This document shows, piece by piece, positions 1 through 7,755 of a DNA stretch of 64,000 nucleotides. Position 1 is the first letter of the stretch, and each line of letters begins with the position of its first letter. This stretch comes from Lysobacter changpingensis (GTDB lineage Bacteria; Pseudomonadota; Gammaproteobacteria; Xanthomonadales; Xanthomonadaceae). Made by a program: the position numbers and the translations under genes. Location: assembly GCF_017308985.1 (NCBI RefSeq), contig NZ_JADWPE010000002.1, positions 1,107,794-1,171,793 of the forward strand. Reading direction: 5' to 3'. The notes beneath the pieces were generated by a model. That model saw only the letters and a program-made list of their open reading frames with translations, was not told the origin of the DNA and made no database searches.

Positions 1-710
<710 letters not shown>

Positions 711-839
711 CGCGGGCATCCTTCCGGTGGAAGGCAGAGCCTCGACCATGCGGCGTGACGCAGCGGTGGTGGCGGGGTGAGGGGAGTGTTGGCGCAACCG
801 GCGAACGGCGTCGCGTTCGTCACGTCCGCGACGGCGGCA

Positions 840-983
840 TCACTTGTGGCCGCCGCCGGAACTCCAGCCCGAGCGCCCGGACGAACCGCCGCTCCAGTGG
901 CGCGAATCCGAATCCTCGGTGCCGACCGCGATGGTGAGCGCGATGACGAAGATCACGTAGAGGATGTACAGGCCCTTCTTCAT
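840..983 (-). CDS. 47-aa single-pass membrane miniprotein with Gly/Ser/Trp-rich tail
   Basis: The ATG overlaps the stop of the DUF4178 gene (TGATG), with GGAGG placed upstream inside that gene, so translation is probably coupled. The product has a Lys-Lys start, one hydrophobic helix (about residues 4-20, LYILYVIFVIALTIAV) and a tail rich in Ser, Gly, Trp and His ending GGGHK. No family is recognised. Its position as the last gene of the DUF350-SPFH-DUF4178 operon suggests it is a small membrane partner of that system. The overlap and ribosome-binding site are direct evidence that it is real; function is unknown. Confidence 0.65.
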   Translation of the reverse strand: MKKGLYILYVIFVIALTIAVGTEDSDSRHWSGGSSGRSGWSSGGGHK

Positions 984-2458
984 CAATCCTCCATCAGCCC
1001 GCGCCCGATCCCGCCGGCGCGCCCGCTGACCAGCAGCGGCGCCCAGACCAGCGCGATGCCCAGGAGCACCGCCGGGAACGCCACCGAATCGGTGAGCACG
1101 AGCAGCACCATCGTCGCAAGCACGGCGATGGTCCCCAGGCCTTCATCGTCGTCGCCCGCCATCGAACGCGCGACGGATGCCGACGCCTTCGGCATCGACA
1201 GCCCGAACGCCTGCGCGACGGTCGTGCCGCTCATCGGCACCGCGTGCGACCACACGACCTCGTTGCCGGATTCCTCGCGCGTGAGCATGTCGGTGTGGCC
1301 GGCGAAGTCGGTGACGCGCGAGACGTCGCCGCGACGCACGCGCCAGTTGAACGCGCCGAACACCTGCTCCACGCGCGCGTCGTACGCGTACCTGCGCGTC
1401 CAGCCGCGCTTGCGCCAGCGGGCGCTGGCGTCGTTGGACACCTCCGGCCACGCATCGCAGACGGTGACGCGCTGCCAGCCTTCCTGCGTTTCCACCAGCC
1501 ACAGGTAGCCGCGCGAGGCATTGAACAGCAGGTACTCGGTCCACTCCGGCTCGGAGGCGTCATCGGGCACCGCGCAGCGCATGATGCCGATGACCTCGTA
1601 CTGCGTGCCGCCGAGCGTCCCGCGCGCGCCCAGCGGCACGGTGCTCCTGAAGCGCGCCGCGCGGCGGTTCGCCTCGATGATCTCCGCACGCTCGCCGCTG
1701 CAATCCAGCAGCGAGCCGCACGACGGGCACACGACCTGCGTGGCCATGGCGACGGCGATGCTGACCGTGCCGGCGCAGTTCGGGCAATCCAGCGGCAACA
1801 TCTGGCCGCGATAACGGCCCGCGCCCCCCTCGACGTCTTCCTTCGCCCGCAGCGTCCCCGCGTCGAACTGCACCGCGCCGGAGGTGCCGGTGTAGACCGC
1901 GGGCGCCGCATCGGAATAGTCGACCGTGACGAACTCCGCGCCGCGTCGCGCGTCGGTCACGCGCGCATCCCAGCCGTCGCCCGCCTGCACCGGCAACTCG
2001 CCCTCGCCGCCGACGCAGCGGCACCTGCGTATGTCGGACACGGTGTACAGCGTGCCGCCCACCTTCAGCGGGCCTCCGGCGCGCAGGTCGTCGAAGGACG
2101 GCAGCAGCGAAGTGTCGGCGCCCTCGTGGCGACGCGTGACGGCGTACTGCGCGTCGGCATCGGACAGCCAGCCGAACCGGCCGTCGTCGAACACGATGTA
2201 CCACTCGTTCCATGCACCCGCGTCGTATTGCAGGCGCAGGCGGCCGAGCACCCGGAACCCCTGCTGGCCCACGCGCCCGCGCGTGCCCAGCTGCACGACC
2301 GAGCCGTCCTCGACCAGGTCGGCCATGTGGCCGATGCGGCGCGCGGCCTCGCCGTCGCGCGTGAGCGTGCTGCGGCAGGCGGCGCAGACCACCATCACCG
2401 CACCCGCCGATTCCAACCGCACCGACGCCCCGCACTGGGGGCACAGGAACTGCCGCAC
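983..2458 (-). CDS. DUF4178 domain protein with two zinc ribbons and C-terminal membrane segments
   Basis: 491 aa, GTG start one base after the SPFH stop. An N-terminal zinc ribbon uses C6, C9, C25 and C28 (CPQC...CAAC). A DUF4178-type beta domain follows, then a second ribbon (CPNC...CPSC) and a second DUF4178-like domain containing the YLLFN / YIVF pattern. The C-terminus, from about residue 440, has one or two hydrophobic helices (IAVLATMVLLVL). DUF4178 has no established biochemistry but recurs in operons with DUF350, SPFH/band-7 or PspA proteins and aminopropyltransferases, exactly as here. Inferred role: membrane-anchored component of an envelope or polyamine-linked complex. Confidence 0.85.
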   Translation of the reverse strand: MRQFLCPQCGASVRLESAGAVMVVCAACRSTLTRDGEAARRIGHMADLVEDGSVVQLGTRGRVGQQGFRVLGRLRLQYDAGAWNEWYIVFDDGRFGWLSDADAQYAVTRRHEGADTSLLPSFDDLRAGGPLKVGGTLYTVSDIRRCRCVGGEGELPVQAGDGWDARVTDARRGAEFVTVDYSDAAPAVYTGTSGAVQFDAGTLRAKEDVEGGAGRYRGQMLPLDCPNCAGTVSIAVAMATQVVCPSCGSLLDCSGERAEIIEANRRAARFRSTVPLGARGTLGGTQYEVIGIMRCAVPDDASEPEWTEYLLFNASRGYLWLVETQEGWQRVTVCDAWPEVSNDASARWRKRGWTRRYAYDARVEQVFGAFNWRVRRGDVSRVTDFAGHTDMLTREESGNEVVWSHAVPMSGTTVAQAFGLSMPKASASVARSMAGDDDEGLGTIAVLATMVLLVLTDSVAFPAVLLGIALVWAPLLVSGRAGGIGRGLMED

Positions 2459-2459
2459 G

Positions 2460-3473
2460 TCAGCCGGCCATGTCGCGCAGAATCTGCGCCTTGGCGGCGT
2501 CGTAATCCTGCGCGGTGATCAGCTCGAGTTCGAGCATGCGCTTGAGCTGCTGCAGTTTCGCGACGGGATCCGTCGCAGCCGGCGTCGCAGCCGGCGCAGC
2601 CGATGCACCCGTGGCCTGCGGCGACAACGCCTGCGTCATCGTCTGCCCGAGTGCGGCGCCCGCGGCCAGTCCGGCACCGATGCCGGCGATGCCGCCTTCG
2701 TTCTTCGCCGCCAGCGGAATGGAGGTCGCGGCCTGGTAGCGCGTGAACTTGTCCAGGTCGCCGGACATCCCGACCGCGATGCGCGTGTCGAGCGCCTTCT
2801 GCAATTCCTCCGGCAGCGAGACGCTTTCCACCGCGAACGCCTCCAGTGCCACGCCGTAGCGCTGGAACACCGGCTCCAGGCGTTCCTGGATGCGCTGCGA
2901 CATCGCGGCCTGGTTCGCGGCCAGGTCGATGAACGCGACGCCGCCGTTGCCGAACGCATCGGCCATCGTCGCCACCACCAGGTTGCGCAGCTGCGCTTCC
3001 AGGTCGTCGACGGTGTAGATCGCGCGCGTGCCGGCGATCTCGCGGTAGAACTTCTCGACGTCGGCGACCTTGTAGCTGTACACGCCGTTCGCGCGCACGC
3101 GCACCATGCCGAACTCGCTGTCGCGGATCGTCACCGGCTGCGCGGTGCCCCAGCGGCGCCCGAGTTGCAGGCGCGTGGAGAAGAACACCACGTCCGACTT
3201 GAACGGCGATTCGAAGCCCTTGTCCCAGTGCTGCAGCGCGGTCAGGACCGGCAGCGTGCGCGTGGTGAGCTTGTACATGCCCGGGCCGAACACGTCGGCG
3301 ATGCGGCCCTCGTTGACGAACAGCGCCACCTGCGAATCGCGCACGGTGAGGCTGCCGCCGTACTGGATTTCCTGGTCCTGCATCGGGAAGCGCCAGGCGA
3401 GCACGCCGTCGCCCTCCTCCATCCACTGCAGAATGTCGACGAACTGTTTGCGGATGAAGGAGCCCAGGCTCAT
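2460..3473 (-). CDS. SPFH/band-7 domain protein (YdjI-like) with C-terminal SHOCT domain
   Basis: 337 aa. The N-terminal two thirds match the YdjI-like SPFH family: an early segment reading GDGVLAWRFP and QEIQYGGSLTV, then a long band-7 region. A low-complexity Ala/Gly/Pro linker (about residues 255-300) precedes a typical SHOCT motif (DPVAKLQQLKRMLE...ITAQDYDAAKAQIL). SPFH proteins form oligomeric membrane-associated scaffolds; SHOCT is a short oligomerisation domain. No clear transmembrane helix is present, so recruitment to the membrane may depend on the DUF350 protein encoded 64 bp upstream. The ATG at 3473 gives the full conserved N-terminus. Confidence 0.88.
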   Translation of the reverse strand: MSLGSFIRKQFVDILQWMEEGDGVLAWRFPMQDQEIQYGGSLTVRDSQVALFVNEGRIADVFGPGMYKLTTRTLPVLTALQHWDKGFESPFKSDVVFFSTRLQLGRRWGTAQPVTIRDSEFGMVRVRANGVYSYKVADVEKFYREIAGTRAIYTVDDLEAQLRNLVVATMADAFGNGGVAFIDLAANQAAMSQRIQERLEPVFQRYGVALEAFAVESVSLPEELQKALDTRIAVGMSGDLDKFTRYQAATSIPLAAKNEGGIAGIGAGLAAGAALGQTMTQALSPQATGASAAPAATPAATDPVAKLQQLKRMLELELITAQDYDAAKAQILRDMAG

Positions 3474-3537
3474 CGTTCGATTTCCTTGTCGGCGAACTGC
3501 GTGGTCGGGAGGTTCGGGCGATGCCGCGCGAAGGCGG

Positions 3538-3933
3538 TCAGGTCAGGCAGGCGGCGTTGATCACGCCCACGCCGAGCGACACGGCGCCCATCAGGCCGCC
3601 CATCGCGGTGTTTCCTTCATGGATCGCGCGGTTCATGCCACGCAGCAGCCGCGCGAGCACGGCGTAGGCGATCACCTGCACCGCCATCGCGGCGAGCGAC
3701 CAGCCCAGGAACGCCTGCCACGTCGCATGCAGGGCGATGGCGAACGCCAGCGTGCATGCGAAGCCCAGCACCGCGCCGCCCAGCGACAGCGCCGCGGCGA
3801 CGTTGCCTTCGTGGATCAGCACCCATTCGTCGAAGCGCGTCACGCGCGTGTACAGCGCGACGAACGCGGCGAGCATCAGCAATGCGGAACACAGGTAGGC
3901 CAGGTACGGCAGCGCGACGTTCGACACGGGCAT
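3538..3933 (-). CDS. DUF350 family four-helix membrane protein
   Basis: 131 aa with four hydrophobic segments and the conserved DUF350 features: a first helix containing YLAYLCSALLML, the F-D-E loop (TRFDEWVLIHEGN) and a central repeat in which GN-A-A-LSLGGA is echoed later by GNTAMGGLMGAVSLG. E. coli YjfL belongs to the same family. The ATG at 3933 directly follows GGGGGAAGG; a longer in-frame upstream extension is basic and unlike the family. It heads a minus-strand operon with SPFH, DUF4178 and a miniprotein and faces the aminopropyltransferase-like gene across 130 bp. Confidence 0.85.
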   Translation of the reverse strand: MPVSNVALPYLAYLCSALLMLAAFVALYTRVTRFDEWVLIHEGNVAAALSLGGAVLGFACTLAFAIALHATWQAFLGWSLAAMAVQVIAYAVLARLLRGMNRAIHEGNTAMGGLMGAVSLGVGVINAACLT

Positions 3934-4063
3934 CCTTCCCCCAGGAGTGGCGGCGAGTATAGCCAGTTGGCTGGCGTGTGCACGCTCGCTAGAGTAGGCG
4001 CCCCGGGCACGGGATCGCGCACGGGGTCGCGCGGGTCGCCGCCCGCCACCATCCGTGCCACGC

Positions 4064-5572
4064 ATGCGCGATCGCGCCCTCATCCTGTCGGTCCTGATCG
4101 TCGCCTCGTGCGGCCTGGGCTACGAACTCATCAGCAGCGCCCTGGCGAGCTACCTGCTGGGCGATTCGATCCTGCAGTTCTCCTCGGTCATCGGCTGCTA
4201 CCTGTTCGCGATGGGCGTCGGTTCGTGGCTCTCGCGCTACGTCGACGATGGCGACGTGCTCGACCGCTTCGTCGACTTGGAAATGCTGATCGGCCTGCTC
4301 GGTGGGGTGTCGGCGGCGGTGCTGTTCGTGGTGTTCGCGTGGCTGGCCACGCCGTTCCGCACCGCGCTGTACGTCATGGTGTTCGCCATCGGCCTGATGG
4401 TGGGCATGGAAATCCCGCTGGTCATGCGCATCTTCAACCAGCGCCGCGCGGAGTTCCGTGAACTGGTGAGCCGCGTGCTCGCGTTCGACTACCTGGGCGC
4501 GCTGGTCGTCTCGCTGGTGTTCCCGCTGCTGCTGGCGCCGCACCTGGGGCTGCTGCGCACGGCGTTCCTGTTCGGGATGTTCAACACCGGCGTGGCACTG
4601 TGGACCGCGATCGCGTTCCGGAAGGAACTCACCGCGCCGCGCCTGAAGCTGTTCCGCGGCGCACTGGTGATGGGCGTGCTCGTCGCGGGACTGGCCTTCG
4701 CCGGCCGCATGACCGCCTGGGCCGAGCGCGGCATCTACGGCGACGAGATCGTGCATGCCGAAAGCTCGCCGTTCCAGCGACTGGTCGTCACGCGCTGGCA
4801 GGACGACCTGCGCCTGTACATCAACGGCAACCTGCAGTTCTCCTCTCGCGACGAACACCGCTACCACGAGGCGCTGGTGCATCCGGGCCTGCAGGCGCTG
4901 CCGGGCGCGCGACGCGTGCTGGTGCTCGGCGGCGGCGATGGCCTGGCGGTGCGCGAGGTGCTCAAGTCGCGCAACGTCGAACGCGTTACCCTGGTCGACC
5001 TCGACCCGGCGATGACGCGCATGTTCTCGCGCTCGCCCGAACTGGTCGCGCTGAACCGGGGTTCGCTGCGCGACCCGCGCGTGCACGTGGTGAACGAGGA
5101 CGCCGGGCGCTGGCTCGAAACCAGTCGCGAGGCGTTCGACTTCATCGTCGTCGATTTCCCCGATCCCTCCAGCTTCGGCATCGGCCGGCTGTATTCGGTG
5201 CCGATGTTCCGGCTGATCGCGCGGCACCTGGCCCACAACGGCTACGTCGTGGTGCAGTCGACCTCGCCGTACTACGCGCCGCGTTCGTTCTGGAGCATCG
5301 AGGCGACGCTGCGCGAAGCCGGGTTGCACACCTGGCCCTACCACTGCGACGTGCCGTCCTTCGGCGACTGGGGCTTCGTGCTGGCCGGGCACCGCGCCGA
5401 TTACGCGCCGCCGGCGCTGTCGGTGCCCACGCGCTACCTGACCGCCGACACGATGCGCGACCTGTTCGTATTCCCGAAGGACATGCCGCGCCTGGCGATG
5501 CCGCCGAACCGGCTCGACGAGCAGTCGCTGGTGCGCTACTTCGACGAGGACTGGCGCCGGGTGATCCGCTGA
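4064..5572 (+). CDS. membrane-embedded spermidine synthase-like (polyamine aminopropyltransferase) protein
   Basis: 502 aa. The first ~210 residues form about six to seven hydrophobic helices (LILSVLIVASCGLGYELISS onward). The C-terminal half is a spermidine-synthase fold: the nucleotide-binding loop VLVLGGGDGLAVREVL near residue 286, the acidic VTLVDLDP after it, and VVDFPDP near residue 364, the region of the catalytic aspartate in SpeE. Soluble SpeE is about 290 aa, so this is the membrane-fused variant usually found with DUF350/DUF4178 genes. Likely reaction: aminopropyl transfer from decarboxylated AdoMet to an amine acceptor near the membrane; the acceptor is not evident. A GTG at 4055 is an alternative start. 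Confidence 0.85.
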   Translation: MRDRALILSVLIVASCGLGYELISSALASYLLGDSILQFSSVIGCYLFAMGVGSWLSRYVDDGDVLDRFVDLEMLIGLLGGVSAAVLFVVFAWLATPFRTALYVMVFAIGLMVGMEIPLVMRIFNQRRAEFRELVSRVLAFDYLGALVVSLVFPLLLAPHLGLLRTAFLFGMFNTGVALWTAIAFRKELTAPRLKLFRGALVMGVLVAGLAFAGRMTAWAERGIYGDEIVHAESSPFQRLVVTRWQDDLRLYINGNLQFSSRDEHRYHEALVHPGLQALPGARRVLVLGGGDGLAVREVLKSRNVERVTLVDLDPAMTRMFSRSPELVALNRGSLRDPRVHVVNEDAGRWLETSREAFDFIVVDFPDPSSFGIGRLYSVPMFRLIARHLAHNGYVVVQSTSPYYAPRSFWSIEATLREAGLHTWPYHCDVPSFGDWGFVLAGHRADYAPPALSVPTRYLTADTMRDLFVFPKDMPRLAMPPNRLDEQSLVRYFDEDWRRVIR

Positions 5573-7212
5573 TGCGGCGTCGCACGTTCCTGGTGGGCGC
5601 GGGCCTCGCGGGGGCGGCGGCGGTGGGCACGGCGCGGCTTCGCGGCGAGGATCGCGTGGTTCCGGAGATCCATTTCCCGGGAATGCGCGAAGGCCACGCG
5701 CTGCGCGATTCGCCGGGGGCGTTCGCGGCATCGCACGGCGGGCTGCGCAGCGGCGTGGCGATCCTCGGCTCCGGCGTGGCCGGGATGGCCTGCGCGTGGG
5801 CGCTGGCCCGCGCCGGCCGACGCGATTTCGTGCTGTTGCAGGGCCCGGAGTACGGCGGCAACGCAGCCTCCGACGACCTGGGCCACGCCGGGGACGACGT
5901 GCTCGCCTGCCCGCTTGGTGCGCATTACCTGCCGCTGCCGTCGTCGGAATCGGCGCACGTCCGCACGCTGCTGGCCGACGTGGGACTGCTGCAACCGGGC
6001 GGGCGCGACGACGCACCGCGCTACGACGAAGCGGCTTTGTCGCACGCGCCGCACGAGCGCCTGCTGCGCGATGGGCGATGGGAAGACGACCTGCTGCCCG
6101 TGCACGGCATCGACGCCGACGAACGCGTCCAGCGGCAGCGCTTCTTCGCGACCGTCGACGACCTGCGCGTGCGACGCGGGCGCGATGGGCGGCGGCTGTT
6201 CGCGATTCCGGCGACGCTGTCCTCGACGGATGCCGAATGGCGCGCACTCGATCGCGAGACGTTCGCGCGATGGCTCGACCGCCACGGCTACACCGCGCCG
6301 GGCCTGCGCTGGTACCTGGACCACTGCTGCCGCGACGACTACGGCGCGGGCACCGCCGCCGTTTCCGCGTGGGCCGGGCTGCACTATTTCGCCAGCCGCG
6401 ACGGCCACGCAGCGAACGCCTCCGACGACACGGTGCTGACCTGGCCCGGCGGATTGTCGGAGCTGATCGCGCGCATGCGCGCGGCGATCACGCGCCGCGT
6501 CGGCCACCAGCGCTGGCTGCGCGCCGGCTTCGCCGCACGCGTGCACGATCGCGCGAACGACGTGGACGTGACCTGTCTCCGTCGCGACCACGGCGAACTG
6601 GTGCCGTTCACGATCCACGCCGATCGCGTCGTCTGCGCGATGCCTTTGCACGTGCTTGCGCGCGTATGGCCCGGCCTGCGCGATCGCGGTTACGACGCGG
6701 CGGTGCATGCGAGTCCGCACGCGGCGTGGCTGGTGTCGAATTTCCTGGTGCAGGGCTGGCCCACCGAGCGGCCGGGCGCGCCGCTCGCCTGGGACAACGT
6801 GGTGCATCGCGGACGCGGCCTGGGCTACGTGGTGTCCACGCACCAGTTGCTGCGCGTCGCGCCGACCGCGCGTTCGGTGTTCACGGCCTACCAGGCACTC
6901 GATCGCAAGACGCCGTCGCAGGCGCGTGCGTGGCTGCTGCGCGCGACCGCCGGGGAACTTCGCGACCAGGCCGCGTGCGATCTCGTACCGGCGTACGGCG
7001 ATGAACTCTGGCAGCGCACACGCCGTCTCTCGATCACCGTGCGCGGGCATGCGATGGCGATCCCGGCGCCCGGGTTCCTGCACAACGCGGGACTGGCGGC
7101 GCTGCGCGAACTGGATGGCCCGGTGCGCGTGGCGCATTCGGATCTCTCCGGCTACTCGATCTTCGAGGAAGCGGCGTGGTGGGGCGTGCGGGCGGGCGAA
7201 GCCCTGGCCTGA
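5572..7212 (+). CDS. FAD/NAD(P)-binding oxidoreductase with Tat-type signal
   Basis: 546 aa; its ATG overlaps the stop of the aminopropyltransferase-like gene (TGATG), so the two are coupled. The N-terminus begins MRRRTFLVGAGLAG, a Tat-like twin-arginine leader, and a dinucleotide-binding motif VAILGSGVAGMACAWAL lies near residue 62. The rest resembles flavin amine-oxidase/phytoene-desaturase type proteins, with a late FAD-contact region (HSDLSGYSIFEEA). Pairing with an aminopropyltransferase makes a polyamine or aminopropyl-modified product a reasonable substrate, but that is inference from context. Export would place it in the periplasm while the synthase active site is probably cytoplasmic, an unresolved point. 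Confidence 0.8.
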   Translation: MRRRTFLVGAGLAGAAAVGTARLRGEDRVVPEIHFPGMREGHALRDSPGAFAASHGGLRSGVAILGSGVAGMACAWALARAGRRDFVLLQGPEYGGNAASDDLGHAGDDVLACPLGAHYLPLPSSESAHVRTLLADVGLLQPGGRDDAPRYDEAALSHAPHERLLRDGRWEDDLLPVHGIDADERVQRQRFFATVDDLRVRRGRDGRRLFAIPATLSSTDAEWRALDRETFARWLDRHGYTAPGLRWYLDHCCRDDYGAGTAAVSAWAGLHYFASRDGHAANASDDTVLTWPGGLSELIARMRAAITRRVGHQRWLRAGFAARVHDRANDVDVTCLRRDHGELVPFTIHADRVVCAMPLHVLARVWPGLRDRGYDAAVHASPHAAWLVSNFLVQGWPTERPGAPLAWDNVVHRGRGLGYVVSTHQLLRVAPTARSVFTAYQALDRKTPSQARAWLLRATAGELRDQAACDLVPAYGDELWQRTRRLSITVRGHAMAIPAPGFLHNAGLAALRELDGPVRVAHSDLSGYSIFEEAAWWGVRAGEALA

Positions 7213-7226
7213 GTACAGCGGGCTTC

Positions 7227-7307
7227 TGTAGCCCGGGCAAGCGAAGTGCACCCGGGGACGCGGCCGCCTCTCCAATCCGGGTGCGCTTCGCTTACCCGGG
7301 CCGCAAG
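7227..7307. repeat. REP-like palindrome (GTAGCCCGGGYAAGCG family), paired copies
   Basis: Two inverted copies of the GTAGCCCGGGCAAGCG ... CGCTTACCCGGGC element enclose a short GC-rich loop, just downstream of the FAD oxidoreductase gene. The same element recurs near 13.1, 17.3-17.75, 31.4-31.5 and 52.57 kb, always between genes. It can fold into a large hairpin and may act as a transcription stop or mRNA stabiliser. Confidence 0.75.
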
Positions 7308-7345
7308 GGCGCGAGCGCACGACGCTTCTTTCCAAGCATCGCCTC

Positions 7346-7704
7346 ACCATGACGCGCAAGCTGCGCGACGCCACCGATGCGGCGATCGTGCTGCTCGGCC
7401 ACCCGCCGCGACACAGCACTACCACGTGCGGCGACGATCCGCAGCGCGGTGCGCCGTCGCGAACGCGCGCAGTCGCCGCGCGAGGTCCCGCGCAACCCGA
7501 GCGGCTGGCGCACCGGCCAGAACATCGCCGCACCATCGTCGCGAGCGAGGCGATCGCCGCGCGGTTGTCGACGGACCGCTACGGCTTCGACCTGCACCGC
7601 ATCGAAGTGCGGTGCATCGCCTGCGCCGCAAGGTGCTCCGGCTCACCGGCGGCGAGTTGCCGCTGGATGCGGTGCGTGGATCGGGTTACGTGTTCACGCC
7701 GTAG
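7346..7704 (+). pseudogene. Decayed OmpR-type response regulator remnant
   Basis: No single frame is a gene, but pieces of an OmpR-family regulator appear in order across frames. LTRKLRDATDAAIVLL at about 7349-7400 resembles the late receiver domain; RYGFDLHRIEV at about 7580-7610 follows in the same frame. After a one-base shift, VHRLRRKVLRLTGGELPL and VRGSGYVFTP, the recognition helix and wing of a Trans_reg_C domain, run to a stop at 7704. Much of the receiver and linker is missing. No adjacent histidine kinase remains. This is read as a deletion- and frameshift-damaged regulator rather than a working gene. Confidence 0.5.
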
Positions 7705-7755
7705 GCGGCGGGGCCGCGCTATTGCCGCTCATCGATCGCCGCATCGATCGCCGCA

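Noticed and set aside
1244..2518. Long open frame (424 aa) on the plus strand
   Set aside because: It is the antisense of the DUF4178 gene and reads as His/Arg/Ala-rich low complexity, a usual by-product of high-GC DNA.
3989..6247. 752-aa minus-strand frame
   Set aside because: Opposite strand to the aminopropyltransferase-like gene; His/Gln/Arg-rich and without any domain.
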